A DNA stretch of 64,000 nt from Paracoccus tibetensis (GCF_900102505.1 NZ_FMVT01000006.1:124001-188000), one strand, 5' to 3'; shown: positions 38,609-47,673, counted from the first letter of the stretch. Program-made: numbers and translations. The notes: a model not told the origin generated them from the letters alone.

Positions 38609-40116
38609 TGCAGCTGGCGCCCGATTTCGACGCCTTCCAGCGCGCGTGGCAGGCCGGCCGCAACCAGCTGGTGACGATCCGGCTGGCGGCCGATCTGGAC
38701 ACGCCGGTCAGCCTGATGCTGAAGCTGGCCGAGGCCGCGCCGCACAGCTTCATGCTGGAATCCGTGACCGGGGGCGAGCTGCGCGGCCGCTATTCCATCG
38801 TCGGGATGAAGCCGGACCTGATCTGGCAGTGCCGCGACGGGCGCGCCAGCATCAACCGCGAGGCGCGCTTCTCGACCGACTTCCAGCCGGTGGAGGACGG
38901 GCCGCTCGACAGCCTGCGCAGCCTCATCGCCGAGAGCCGGATCGAGCCGATGCCCGAGGGCGTGCCGCCTGTCGCGGCCGGCCTCTTCGGCTATCTCGGC
39001 TATGACATGATCCGCCTGGTCGAGCATCTGCCGGACGTGAACCCGGACCCGCTGAACCTGCCCGACGCCATCCTCATGCGCCCGACCGTGGTCGCCGTGC
39101 TGGACGGGGTGAAGGGCGAGGTGACGCTCTGCGCGCCCGCCTGGCACGACGGCAGCGACAACGCCCGCGCCGCCTATGCCCGCGCGGCCGAGCGGGTGAT
39201 GGAGGCGCTGCGTTCGCTGGACCGCCAGCCCTCCGAGCCGCGTGCCCTGGGCGAGGCGGCCGAGATCGGCACCCCGGTGTCGAACTTCGCCAAGGAGGAC
39301 TACCTGGGCGCGGTCGAGAAGGCCAAGGACTACATCCGCGCGGGCGACATCTTCCAGGTCGTCCCGAGCCAGCGCTGGCGCATGGACTTCCCGCTGCCGC
39401 CCTTCGCGCTCTATCGCAGCCTGCGGCGCACCAACCCCTCGCCCTTCATGTTCTACCTGAACATGGGCGGCTTCCAGATCGTCGGCGCCTCGCCCGAGAT
39501 CCTCGTGCGGCTGCGCGACAGCGAGGTGACGATCCGCCCCATCGCCGGCACCCGCCCGCGCGGGCGCGACGAGGCCGAGGACAAGGCGCTGGAGGCGGAC
39601 CTGCTGTCCGACCAGAAGGAGCTGGCCGAGCACCTGATGCTTCTGGACCTCGGCCGCAACGACGTGGGCCGCGTGGCGCGCCCCGGCACCGTCCGCCCGA
39701 CTGAGCAGTTCGTGATCGAGCGCTACAGCCACGTCATGCACATCGTCTCGAACGTGGTGGGCGAGCTGCGCGGCGGCGAGGACGCGCTGTCCGCGCTTCT
39801 GGCCGGACTGCCGGCGGGCACCGTGTCCGGCGCGCCCAAGGTCCGCGCGATGGAGATCATCGACGAGCTGGAGCCGGAAAAGCGCGGCGTCTATGGCGGC
39901 GCGGTGGGCTATTTCGCGGCCAATGGCGAGATGGACATGTGCATCGCGCTCAGGACCGGGGTGGTCAAGGACGGCGCGCTCTACATCCAGGCGGGCGGTG
40001 GGGTCGTCTATGACAGCGACCCCGAGGCCGAGTTCCAGGAGACGGTAAACAAGTCCCGCGCCCTGCAACGCGCCGCCGAGGATGCCGCCCGCTTCGTGCG
40101 GGGCGACAACCGCTGA
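38608..40116 (+). CDS. trpE: Anthranilate synthase component I
   Basis: Makes anthranilate from chorismate with ammonia from TrpG. The 502-residue protein has an N-terminal regulatory region with MLESVTGGELRGRYSIVG (the LLES-type tryptophan-binding site, about 49-66) and the C-terminal chorismate-binding domain with IAGTRPRGRDEAED, LLDLGRNDVGRVA, AGTVSGAPKVRAME and GGAVGYFAANGEMD. It should therefore be feedback-inhibited by tryptophan. The ATG shares a base with the ppiD stop. It is in a different, oppositely oriented transcription unit from trpGDC. Confidence 0.95.
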   Translation: MQLAPDFDAFQRAWQAGRNQLVTIRLAADLDTPVSLMLKLAEAAPHSFMLESVTGGELRGRYSIVGMKPDLIWQCRDGRASINREARFSTDFQPVEDGPLDSLRSLIAESRIEPMPEGVPPVAAGLFGYLGYDMIRLVEHLPDVNPDPLNLPDAILMRPTVVAVLDGVKGEVTLCAPAWHDGSDNARAAYARAAERVMEALRSLDRQPSEPRALGEAAEIGTPVSNFAKEDYLGAVEKAKDYIRAGDIFQVVPSQRWRMDFPLPPFALYRSLRRTNPSPFMFYLNMGGFQIVGASPEILVRLRDSEVTIRPIAGTRPRGRDEAEDKALEADLLSDQKELAEHLMLLDLGRNDVGRVARPGTVRPTEQFVIERYSHVMHIVSNVVGELRGGEDALSALLAGLPAGTVSGAPKVRAMEIIDELEPEKRGVYGGAVGYFAANGEMDMCIALRTGVVKDGALYIQAGGGVVYDSDPEAEFQETVNKSRALQRAAEDAARFVRGDNR

Positions 40117-40168
40117 TCCCGCCGGCCCGCCCGAGGGGGCTGGCGCAGCGGGGCAAAACCTAGTCTGC

Positions 40169-40180
40169 TTGTCTGATGAC
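40169..40180 (+). promoter_or_regulatory. Candidate regulatory motif shared with the TRAP operon
   Basis: TTGTCTGATGAC lies 44 bp before the FAD-oxidase start. The same octamer TTGTCTGA occurs at 41723-41730, 38 bp before the first ATG of the TRAP operon. Sites of the form TTGTCTGACAA resemble operators of FadR-type GntR regulators. The regulator is not in the window, and a -35 element is a possible alternative reading. Confidence 0.35.
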
Positions 40181-40212
40181 CGGGGCGTCTCCGGGTGATC
40201 GGGAGGGGGCAG

Positions 40213-41679
40213 ATGGCGGATGACATGGCGGGGCAGGTGGGGGACGCGGAGCAGCTGCGCGCGCGCCTCGGCCCGGACCTCGTGCTGACGGGCGAGGCCG
40301 TCCTGCCCTATTGCCGCGACTGGCATGGCGACGTGCAGGGGCAGGCGCTGGCGGTGCTGCGCCCGCGCAGCACGTCCGAGGCGCAGGACTGCATGCGCGC
40401 GGCCGCCGCGCTGAAGCTGCGCGTGGTGCCGCAGGGCGGCAATACCGGCCTCGTGCTGGGCGCGCTGCCCGAGGATGGCGCGGCCGAGGTCGTCATCAGC
40501 CTCGAGCGGATGACCCGCATCCGGTCGCTGGACGCGGACAACTTCTCTGCCGTGGTCGAGGCGGGCGCGGTGCTGGAGCAGGTCATGGCCGCCGCCGAGG
40601 CCGAGGGGCTGTTCTTCCCGCTGACGCTCGGTGCGCAGGGCAGCTGCCGGATCGGCGGCAACGTGTCGACCAACGCGGGCGGCGTGAACGTCCTGCGCTA
40701 CGGCATGACGCGCGAGCTGGTCCTGGGGCTGGAGGTCGTGCTGCCGGACGGGCAGCTCTTCGAGGGGCTGTCGCTTCTCCGCAAGGACAATCGCGGCATC
40801 GACCTCAAGCAGCTGTTCATCGGCGCTGAGGGGACCCTGGGCCTGGTCACCGCCGTCGCGCTGAAGCTGCTGCCGCGCCCCGAGCAGGTGGCGACGGCCC
40901 TTGTCGCGCTGGACGGGCTGGAGGAGGTGATCGCGCTCTACCGGCAGGCGCGGCGCGACTGCTGCGACCTGATGTCGGCCTTCGAGTTCATGCCGCCGCT
41001 GGCCATCGAACTGGCGTGCGAGGCGATGCCGGACCTGCGCCCGCCCTTAGACGCCGCGCATCCGGCCTATGCGCTGATCGAGATCTCGGGCTCGGGGCTG
41101 GTCGACATCGACGACCTGATGACGCGCTTTCTCGAGGGGGCGCTGATGTCGGGCCTGGCGCGGGACGGCGTCGTCGCGCAGTCGCGGGCGCAGGCCGCGG
41201 GCCTCTGGGCGATCCGCGAGGGGATGAACCTCGGGCAGGCGATGCGGGGGCGGCACCTGCGCACCGATGTCTCGGTCCCGCTGTCGCGCCTCGCCACCTT
41301 CGTGGCCGAGGCCGAGGCGGCGGTCGCGGCCGAACTGCCGGGCTGCACCTGCGTCTCCTACGGCCATGTCGGGGACGGCAACGTCCATCTGAACGTGCTG
41401 CCAGACTATGGACTCGGGCCGGACATGATCGTGCCGCAAATCCTGAAGGCCAAGAAGATCGTGAACGAGGTCCTCGACCGCCATGCGGGCTCGATCAGCG
41501 CCGAGCACGGGATCGGCCGGCTGAAGAAGCCCGAGTTCGAGGCGCGGCTGCCGCCGGTCCAGCGCGAGCTGCTGACCCGGATCAAGACGGCGCTTGACCC
41601 GGCGGGGATGATGAACCCGGGCTGCCAGATGGATCACCCGGCGGAAGCCGCCCACCACGCGCCCCTTGCCGAAAATTAG
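40213..41679 (+). CDS. FAD-linked 2-hydroxyacid oxidase/dehydrogenase (GlcD/D-lactate dehydrogenase type)
   Basis: A 488-residue flavoprotein of the VAO/PCMH family. The FAD-binding part has VVPQGGNTGLVLGALP (about 74-89), GGNVSTNAGGVNVLRYG (about 151-167) and GAEGTLGLVTAV. The C-terminal catalytic domain has YGHVGDGNVHLNV and SAEHGIGRLKKPEF, the histidines of which sit at the active site. Related enzymes oxidise D-lactate, D-2-hydroxyglutarate or glycolate. ATG 40213 has GGGAGGGGGC upstream. The TRAP transporter behind it may import its substrate, a suggestion from context and a shared upstream motif only. Confidence 0.85.
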   Translation: MADDMAGQVGDAEQLRARLGPDLVLTGEAVLPYCRDWHGDVQGQALAVLRPRSTSEAQDCMRAAAALKLRVVPQGGNTGLVLGALPEDGAAEVVISLERMTRIRSLDADNFSAVVEAGAVLEQVMAAAEAEGLFFPLTLGAQGSCRIGGNVSTNAGGVNVLRYGMTRELVLGLEVVLPDGQLFEGLSLLRKDNRGIDLKQLFIGAEGTLGLVTAVALKLLPRPEQVATALVALDGLEEVIALYRQARRDCCDLMSAFEFMPPLAIELACEAMPDLRPPLDAAHPAYALIEISGSGLVDIDDLMTRFLEGALMSGLARDGVVAQSRAQAAGLWAIREGMNLGQAMRGRHLRTDVSVPLSRLATFVAEAEAAVAAELPGCTCVSYGHVGDGNVHLNVLPDYGLGPDMIVPQILKAKKIVNEVLDRHAGSISAEHGIGRLKKPEFEARLPPVQRELLTRIKTALDPAGMMNPGCQMDHPAEAAHHAPLAEN

Positions 41680-41722
41680 ATGGACAGGCCATTGCGGCGC
41701 GCCCTAGGGTCCAGTCATCGGG

Positions 41723-41738
41723 TTGTCTGACAGCAGAC
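41723..41738 (+). promoter_or_regulatory. Candidate operator upstream of the TRAP operon
   Basis: TTGTCTGA (41723-41730) is part of the small inverted repeat GTCTG-ACAG-CAGAC (41725-41738). The octamer is identical to one upstream of the FAD-oxidase gene. Likely a binding site of a shared regulator; unproven. Confidence 0.35.
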
Positions 41739-41760
41739 GGCGCGTGACGGGGAGGGGATC

Positions 41761-41799
41761 ATGACGATGGCGGCGCCTTTGCGGTGCGGTGGCGGCTGA
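41761..41799 (+). CDS. Twelve-residue upstream ORF preceding dctQ
   Basis: ATG 41761 follows the strong ribosome-binding sequence GGGGAGGGG (41749-41757) and opens a frame of 12 codons (MTMAAPLRCGGG) closed by TGA at 41797-41799. The dctQ ATG begins one base later. dctQ itself has no clear Shine-Dalgarno sequence, so ribosomes ending on this short frame may restart there. It may be a translational coupler rather than a functional peptide. Confidence 0.4.
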   Translation: MTMAAPLRCGGG

Positions 41800-41800
41800 G

Positions 41801-42355
41801 ATGCGGCAGGCCGCCCGACTGTTCTTCGGCTTTCTCGACATCCTGCTGGCGCTGCTGCTGGCGGCGATGGCCGTCATGGTCTTCGTCAACGTCGTCATGC
41901 GCTACACGATGAACTCGGGCCTTCCCGTCTCGGACGAGCTGTCGCGCTTCGCCTTCGTCTGGCTGACCTTCATCGGCGCCGTCGTCGCCTATCACCACCG
42001 CCAGCACATGGGGATGGAGACCGTCGTCGCGCAGTTCGGCCGCCGCGGGCGGCTGGTGCTGATGGGGATCTCGGACCTCCTGATCCTGGGCTGCGCGGGG
42101 GTGCTGACGCATGGCACCTGGAAGCAGCTGCCGATCAACGCCAGCATGAGCGCGCCGGTCACCGGCCTCTCGATGGCCTGGGTCTACGGCATCGGCCTCT
42201 TCACCGGCCTCGGCATCATCCTCATCACGCTGGAGCGGCTGGCGCGTCTGGCGACCGGCCGCATCACCGAGGACGAGCTGCGCGGCTTCGGCGGCGAGAT
42301 GACCGAGCATCCGCAGCCCGCATCCGCCCCGCGCCCGCAGGACCGCGGCGAATGA
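41801..42355 (+). CDS. dctQ: TRAP transporter small permease (DctQ family)
   Basis: A 184-residue membrane subunit of a tripartite ATP-independent periplasmic transporter. Four hydrophobic helices are visible at about residues 10-32, 46-64, 82-102 and 124-146, the DctQ pattern, with the family motif VFVNVVMRYTMNSGLPVSDELSRFAFVWLTF split over helices one and two. The C-terminus is hydrophilic. The start could also be the in-frame GTG at 41789. The stop overlaps the dctM start by 4 bp. It partners DctM in the inner membrane. Confidence 0.9.
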   Translation: MRQAARLFFGFLDILLALLLAAMAVMVFVNVVMRYTMNSGLPVSDELSRFAFVWLTFIGAVVAYHHRQHMGMETVVAQFGRRGRLVLMGISDLLILGCAGVLTHGTWKQLPINASMSAPVTGLSMAWVYGIGLFTGLGIILITLERLARLATGRITEDELRGFGGEMTEHPQPASAPRPQDRGE

Positions 42356-43629
42356 CGCTCTTGGTCTTCATCGTCTCGCTGCTGGGCGCGATGGCGCTTG
42401 GCGTGCCGGTCGCCTTCGCGCTGATCGTCTGCGGCGTCGTGCTGATGACCTTCATGGGCATGTTCAACACGCAGATCATCGCGCAGAACATGCTGATCGG
42501 CGCGGACACCTTTACGCTGCTGGCGATCCCCTTCTTCATCCTGGCCGGAGAGCTGATGAACGCGGGCGGCCTGTCGAAGCGCATCATCGAGTTCGCCATC
42601 ACCTGCGTCGGCCATATCCGGGGCGGGCTGGGCCTCGTCGCGATCATCGCGGCGGTCATCATGGCCTCTATCTCGGGCTCGGCGGCGGCGGACACGGCGG
42701 CGCTGGCGGCGATCCTGATCCCGATGATGGCGCGGGCGGGCTACAACGTGCCGCGCTCGGCCGGGCTGATCGCGGCGGGCGGCGTCATCGCGCCGGTCAT
42801 CCCGCCCTCGATGGCCTTCATCATCTTCGGCGTCGCGGCGAACGTCTCGATCTCGAAGCTGTTCATGGCGGGGATCGTGCCGGGCATCCTGATGGGCGTC
42901 GCGCTGATCATCACCTGGCTGATCGTGGCCCGCAACGACCGGGTCGAGACGCTGCCGCGCGCCAGCTGGGCGGACCGGGGCCGCGCCTCGGGGCGGGCGG
43001 TCTGGGCGCTCGGGATGCCGGTCATCATCCTCGGGGGCATCAAGCTGGGCGTGGTGACTCCGACCGAGGCGGCCGTCATCGCGGCCTTCTACGCGCTCTT
43101 CGTGGGCATGGTGATCTACCGCGAGCTGAAGCTGCGCGACCTGCCGGGCGTGCTGATCTCGGCCGGGCGGACGACGGCGGCGATCATGTTCCTCGTCTGC
43201 GCGGCGCTGGTCTCGGCCTGGCTGATCACAGCGGCGAACATCCCGGCCGAGATCGCCGGCTACATCGCCCCGCTGATCGAGAACCCGCGGCTTCTGATGC
43301 TGGCGATCATGGCGCTGATCCTGGTCGTCGGCACCGCGCTGGACCTGACGCCGACGATCCTGATCCTGACGCCGGTGCTGATGCCGATCATCGCCAAGGC
43401 GGGGATCGACCCGGTCTATTTCGGCGTGATGTTCATCATGAACTGCTGCATCGGCCTGCTGACCCCGCCGGTCGGGGTGGTGCTGAACGTCGTCAGCGGC
43501 GTCGGCCGCGTGCCCCTGGGCAAGGTCATCCGCGGCGTCTGGCCGTTCCTCATCGCGCAGATCCTGGTGATCCTGCTGCTGGTCGCGTTCCCGGCCATCG
43601 TGATCGTGCCGGCCAACTGGTTCTACTGA
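42352..43629 (+). CDS. dctM: TRAP transporter large permease (DctM family)
   Basis: A 425-residue transporter subunit with about 12 predicted helices that moves substrate by sodium symport. Characteristic segments are LAIPFFILAGELMNAGGLSKRI (about 58-79), SISGSAAADTAALAAILIPMM (near 102-122), AAGGVIAPVIPPSMAFI (near 137-153) and NCCIGLLTPPVGVVLNVVSGV (near 362-382). Coupled to dctQ. It is followed 25 bp later by the binding-protein gene with its own strong ribosome-binding site. Confidence 0.94.
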   Translation: MTLLVFIVSLLGAMALGVPVAFALIVCGVVLMTFMGMFNTQIIAQNMLIGADTFTLLAIPFFILAGELMNAGGLSKRIIEFAITCVGHIRGGLGLVAIIAAVIMASISGSAAADTAALAAILIPMMARAGYNVPRSAGLIAAGGVIAPVIPPSMAFIIFGVAANVSISKLFMAGIVPGILMGVALIITWLIVARNDRVETLPRASWADRGRASGRAVWALGMPVIILGGIKLGVVTPTEAAVIAAFYALFVGMVIYRELKLRDLPGVLISAGRTTAAIMFLVCAALVSAWLITAANIPAEIAGYIAPLIENPRLLMLAIMALILVVGTALDLTPTILILTPVLMPIIAKAGIDPVYFGVMFIMNCCIGLLTPPVGVVLNVVSGVGRVPLGKVIRGVWPFLIAQILVILLLVAFPAIVIVPANWFY

Positions 43630-43654
43630 AACAAAGACAATGGGAGGAAAGACA

Positions 43655-44665
43655 ATGAAACATGCGATCCTGAAGGCCGCCCTGTGCCTGACCACCAGCC
43701 TCGCCGTCGCGGCCCCCGCACTGGCGCAGTTCCAGGAGCGGACGTTCCGCGTCTCGAACGGCATCAACGAGGATCACCCGGTCGCCACCGGCATGGAGGC
43801 GATGCAGGCCTGCCTCGACGAGGCGACGGGCGGCATGATGAAGATGCAGGGCTTCTGGGGCGGCGCGCTCGGCGGCGACCTGCAGGCGACGCAAGCCCTG
43901 CGCAGCGGGCTGCAGGAGGCGGTCGTCACCTCGTCCTCGCCGCTGGTGGGCATGGTCCCCGCGCTCGGCGTCTTCGATCTGCCTTTCCTCTTCCGCACGC
44001 CCGAAGAGGCCTATGCGATCATGGACGGCGAGTTCGGCGAGATGCTGAACCAGAAGCTGGACGAGGTCGGGCTGGTAAACCTGGCCTATTGGGAGAACGG
44101 CTTCCGCAACATGTCGAACTCGCAGCGGCCGATCACCAACTGGGAGGATTTCCAGGGGATGAAGGTTCGCGTGATGCAGAACAACATCTTCCTCGACACC
44201 TTCTCGAACTTCGGCGCCAACGCGACGCCGATGGCCTTCGGCGAGGTTTTCTCGGCCCTCGAGACGCGGGCGATCGATGCGCAGGAGAACCCCTACGTGA
44301 CCATCGACACCTCGAAGTTCTACGAGGTGCAGTCTTATATCAGCGAGACCAAGCACGCCTACACGCCGTTCCTGTTCCTCTTCTCGAAGGCGATCTTCAA
44401 CAGCTACTCGCCCGAGGAACAGCAGGCCCTGCGCGACTGCGCCGTCGTCGGCCGCGACGTCGAGCGCACGGCGATCCAGGACCTGAACCAGCAGTCGCTG
44501 GCGAAGATGCAGGAGGCAGGCCTCCAGTTCAACACCATCTCGCCCGAGGACCAGGAGGAGATGCTGGAGAAGTCGCAGGTCATCTACGAAAAGCACAAGG
44601 AGACGATCGGCGCGGATGTCGTCGACCAGGTCCAGCAGGCGCTGGCCGAGCTGCGCGGCAACTGA
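43655..44665 (+). CDS. dctP: TRAP transporter periplasmic binding protein (DctP family)
   Basis: A 336-residue secreted solute-binding protein. The signal peptide ends at about Ala24 (PALA-QFQE). Family features are GGDLQATQALRSG, AYWENGFRNMSNSQRPI and the substrate-carboxylate arginine in MKVRVMQNN (about residue 172). Carboxylic acids are the usual ligands; a 2-hydroxy or 2-keto acid would fit the neighbouring FAD oxidase. ATG 43655 has GGGAGGA 8 nt upstream and is preferred over an in-frame upstream start. A strong hairpin follows the gene. Confidence 0.92.
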   Translation: MKHAILKAALCLTTSLAVAAPALAQFQERTFRVSNGINEDHPVATGMEAMQACLDEATGGMMKMQGFWGGALGGDLQATQALRSGLQEAVVTSSSPLVGMVPALGVFDLPFLFRTPEEAYAIMDGEFGEMLNQKLDEVGLVNLAYWENGFRNMSNSQRPITNWEDFQGMKVRVMQNNIFLDTFSNFGANATPMAFGEVFSALETRAIDAQENPYVTIDTSKFYEVQSYISETKHAYTPFLFLFSKAIFNSYSPEEQQALRDCAVVGRDVERTAIQDLNQQSLAKMQEAGLQFNTISPEDQEEMLEKSQVIYEKHKETIGADVVDQVQQALAELRGN

Positions 44666-44684
44666 GCCCGCGCCTGACCTGACC

Positions 44685-44709
44685 GCCGGCGCCCGTCCCG
44701 GGCGCCGGC
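44685..44709 (+). terminator. Terminator-like hairpin after the TRAP operon
   Basis: GCCGGCGCCCG (44685-44695) and CGGGCGCCGGC (44699-44709) form a perfect 11-bp stem with a 3-nt loop, 20 bp after dctP. Only two T follow, so it may stop transcription imperfectly or protect the 3' end of the abundant binding-protein message. Confidence 0.6.
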
Positions 44710-44725
44710 CTTGCATGTGGGGATC

Positions 44726-45625
44726 ATGGGGATGACGGCCAACCGGGCAGGTGCGCTGCTGATGCTGCTGGGCATGGCGGCCTTCGCGATGAACGACGCG
44801 ATGGGCAAGTGGCTGGTCGCCGATTACGGCGTCGCGCAGGTGATCCTGCTGCGCTCGCTGGCGGCGGGGGCGGTGATGCTGCCCTTCGTGCTGCGCGGTG
44901 GCGGGGCGCTGCGCCGCCTGGCCTCGGCCCCGCGGCCCGGCCTTCAGGCCCTGCGCGCCGCCTGCGCCACGATCGAGGTCTTCTGCTTCTACCTCGCCGT
45001 GTCCTACATGCCGCTGGCCGACGTCATGGCCTTCTGGATGGCCGCCCCGATCTACGTCGTCGCGATCTCGCCCCTGATCCTGAACGAGCGCGTCGGCGCT
45101 CGCACCTGGAGCGCGGTCGGCGTCGGCTTTCTGGGCGTCATGATCCTGCTCGCGCCCGCCTTGCAGCTTTCGGGCCTCGGCGTCCTCTTCGCGGTGCTCG
45201 GCACGGCGGCCTTCGCGGCGATCATGATCCTCGGCCGCTCGCTGCGCGAGACGCCGGACCGCGACCTGGTGATCTTCCAACTGGCCGCCGCCTTGGCCGC
45301 CGGGCTGCTGCTGGCGCCGCTCGACTGGCAGCCGCTGCGGGGGGCGGGCGATCTGGGGCTTCTGTTCCTGCTGGGCCTCGTCGCGACGGCCGCGCACATG
45401 CTGGTGACGCGGGCGCTTAAGCTGGCCGATGCCTCGGTCGTGGCACCGCTGCAATACTCGCTGCTTGTCTGGGGCGCGCTCTTCGGCTTCTTCGTCTTCG
45501 GCGACGTTCCCGCCGGAGAGATGGTGATCGGCGCGGCGCTGATCGTCGGCTCGGGGCTGATCATCCTGCGCCGCCCCGCGCCCGCCGAGGCGCCCGCACC
45601 CGCACTGGCAGAGGCCGGAGAATAG
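44726..45625 (+). CDS. DMT-superfamily transporter with two EamA domains
   Basis: A 299-residue membrane protein with about ten helices arranged as two EamA repeats (about 8-135 and 148-285). The first repeat holds AFAMNDAMGKWLVADYG and the typical RSLAAGAVMLPF; the inner part has YLAVSYMPLADVMAFWMAAPIYV. Such proteins usually export small metabolites or amino acids; the substrate is unknown. ATG 44726 is preceded by GTGGGGA. It is on the same strand as the TRAP operon but behind a hairpin. Confidence 0.87.
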   Translation: MGMTANRAGALLMLLGMAAFAMNDAMGKWLVADYGVAQVILLRSLAAGAVMLPFVLRGGGALRRLASAPRPGLQALRAACATIEVFCFYLAVSYMPLADVMAFWMAAPIYVVAISPLILNERVGARTWSAVGVGFLGVMILLAPALQLSGLGVLFAVLGTAAFAAIMILGRSLRETPDRDLVIFQLAAALAAGLLLAPLDWQPLRGAGDLGLLFLLGLVATAAHMLVTRALKLADASVVAPLQYSLLVWGALFGFFVFGDVPAGEMVIGAALIVGSGLIILRRPAPAEAPAPALAEAGE

Positions 45626-45695
45626 CCGCCCCGGCCTTGGAGGCCGCAGGGCGTGCGACTAGATCCAAGAAGAAGAAACGAAAGCGAGGCTGGCA

Positions 45696-46991
45696 ATGGA
45701 CTTCATGGCACGCGCGACGGCGCTTGTGGGCGGGACGATGGTGATGATGCGGCGCCCCTTCGCCGCGCGGAACCCGGCGGTGGGCGGCTCGCCCACGATC
45801 CCGCAGGCGAAGAAGCAGGGGATCATGACCCTGAAGATGCCGACCGCCAAGGGCTGGGAGGGCGATCACGTCCCAAGCGCGGCACCGGGCCTTCGCGTGA
45901 ACGCCTTCGCCCGGGGCCTCGATCATCCGCGCTGGATCGAGGTGCTGCCGAACGGCGATGTGCTCGTGGCCGAGTCCAAGGAGCAGCCGAACCCGCCCCG
46001 CAGCCTGATGGACCATGCCATGCAGGCGACCATGCGCCGCGCCAAGGCCATCGGCGACAGCGCGAACCGCATCTCCCTGTGGCGCGGCACGGACGGCGAC
46101 GGCGTCGCCGAGGAGCGCCATGTCTTCGCCGAGAACCAGAACCAGCCCTTTGGCATGGCGCTGGTGGACGGCACCTTCTACGTCGGCAACACCGACGGCA
46201 TATTCTCCTTCCCCTATCAGGAGGGCGCGACGCGGCTGACAGGCGAGGGCAAGCGCCTCACCACGTTCAAGCCGCGTGGCCACTGGACGCGCAGCCTGCT
46301 GGCCTCGCCCGACGGAAGCAGGATCTATGCCGGCGTCGGCTCGCTGAGCAACATCGCCGACTTCGGCATGGAGGTCGAGGAAGGCCGCGCCTGCATCTGG
46401 GAGCTGGACGTGGCGTCGGGCGAGGCGCGCATTTTTGCCTCGGGCCTTCGCAACGCCGTCGGCATGGCGTGGGAGCCGCAGACGGGCGCGCTGTGGACGG
46501 TGGTGAACGAGCGGGACGGGCTGGGCGACGAGACGCCGCCGGACTACCTGACCTCGGTCCAGGACGGCGGCTTTTACGGCTGGCCCTATTGCTACTGGGA
46601 CCGGATCGTGGACGACCGCGTGCCGCAGGACGCCGCGCTCGTCGCCCGCGCGATCACGCCCGACTTCGCGCTTGGCGGGCACACGGCCTCGCTCGGCCTC
46701 TGCTGGATGCCCGAGGGCACGCTGCCGGGGTTCGGTGCGGGCATGGTGATCGGGCAACACGGCTCGTGGAACCGCTCGACGCTCAGCGGCTACCGGGTGA
46801 TCTTCGTGCCCTTCGCGGACGGCAAGCCCTCGGGTCCGGCGCGCGACATCCTGTGGGGGTTCCTGTCCGAGGACGAGAAATGGGCCTATGGCCGGCCGGT
46901 CGGCGTCACGATCGGTGCGGACAAGCGTTCGCTTCTGGTGGCGGACGATGTCGGCGACGTGATCTGGCGGGTGACGGGTTCCGGCGCGTGA
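45696..46991 (+). CDS. PQQ-type sugar dehydrogenase (sorbosone dehydrogenase-like)
   Basis: A 431-residue beta-propeller protein related to soluble aldose/L-sorbosone dehydrogenases. Signature stretches are ARGLDHPRWIEVLPNGDVLVAE (about 72-93), HWTRSLLASPDGSRIYAGVGS, ASGLRNAVGMAWEPQTGALW, DGGFYGWPYCYW and GQHGSWNRSTLSGYRV. The cofactor in relatives is PQQ. The N-terminus has only a short hydrophobic stretch and no clear signal peptide, so its location is uncertain. It is the last host gene before the prophage boundary. Confidence 0.84.
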   Translation: MDFMARATALVGGTMVMMRRPFAARNPAVGGSPTIPQAKKQGIMTLKMPTAKGWEGDHVPSAAPGLRVNAFARGLDHPRWIEVLPNGDVLVAESKEQPNPPRSLMDHAMQATMRRAKAIGDSANRISLWRGTDGDGVAEERHVFAENQNQPFGMALVDGTFYVGNTDGIFSFPYQEGATRLTGEGKRLTTFKPRGHWTRSLLASPDGSRIYAGVGSLSNIADFGMEVEEGRACIWELDVASGEARIFASGLRNAVGMAWEPQTGALWTVVNERDGLGDETPPDYLTSVQDGGFYGWPYCYWDRIVDDRVPQDAALVARAITPDFALGGHTASLGLCWMPEGTLPGFGAGMVIGQHGSWNRSTLSGYRVIFVPFADGKPSGPARDILWGFLSEDEKWAYGRPVGVTIGADKRSLLVADDVGDVIWRVTGSGA

Positions 46992-47009
46992 TGGCCCCTG
47001 GATCTGCAC

Positions 47010-47058
<49 letters not shown>

Positions 47059-47221
47059 ATCAGCATGCTTGAAAATATGAAGAAGTATCGTCAACGTGGA
47101 AAGTCTCGGACCGCTGCTAATCAATGCGTTAGATCAACTTCGTAAACTGCGGCGCTGGTGCCGTTTGCACGGACAACAACGGTTTTCGAGAAGGTCATCC
47201 ACCGGATAAGTGACGCCTAGC

Positions 47222-47650
47222 ATGCAAAACGACGAGCAGAACACGGACCTCTTCAAGCACATGAACGAGCTGAACGTGAGTATCGGCCAGGCCTTCCTTA
47301 AGAGCGCGATATTGATAAACGGGGGTGCAGCAGTTGCTGTTCTTGGCTTCGTTGCTTCGATAGCACGCGCCGACTCTACTTACTCAGCGATGCTGATAGG
47401 TGTCGCTGATGCGATCATGTTTTTCGCTTGGGGCGTGATGGCGTCTTTGGCCGGTATTGGCTCATCTTACCTGATGGGTTCAGCTGCGCTGAATGTCCTG
47501 CAGTCGCAGTCTGCCCGTTGGCAAGCAATTTCCCGGAGATTGAACGACTTCTTCCACGTCTTGGCCGTTGCGGCCGCCTTTTCTGCCGCTCTCTCCTTTC
47601 TACTCGGGGCACTGGCGGTGCGTGACGCAGTTTTGGCGGGCCACGCATAA
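47222..47650 (+). CDS. Hypothetical membrane protein near the attachment site
   Basis: A 142-residue protein of unknown function on the strand opposite to the phage late genes. Three to four hydrophobic segments are visible (about residues 25-46, 54-85 and 108-132), with a hydrophilic N-terminus. Codon use is more AT-rich than in the host genes. ATG 47222 is preferred over an in-frame GTG 12 bp upstream; neither has a strong ribosome-binding site. As a rightward gene at the edge of the prophage it could be a cargo gene expressed from the lysogen. Confidence 0.6.
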   Translation: MQNDEQNTDLFKHMNELNVSIGQAFLKSAILINGGAAVAVLGFVASIARADSTYSAMLIGVADAIMFFAWGVMASLAGIGSSYLMGSAALNVLQSQSARWQAISRRLNDFFHVLAVAAAFSAALSFLLGALAVRDAVLAGHA

Positions 47651-47673
47651 GTGGCGAGTTGCCTCTGTTTCGA

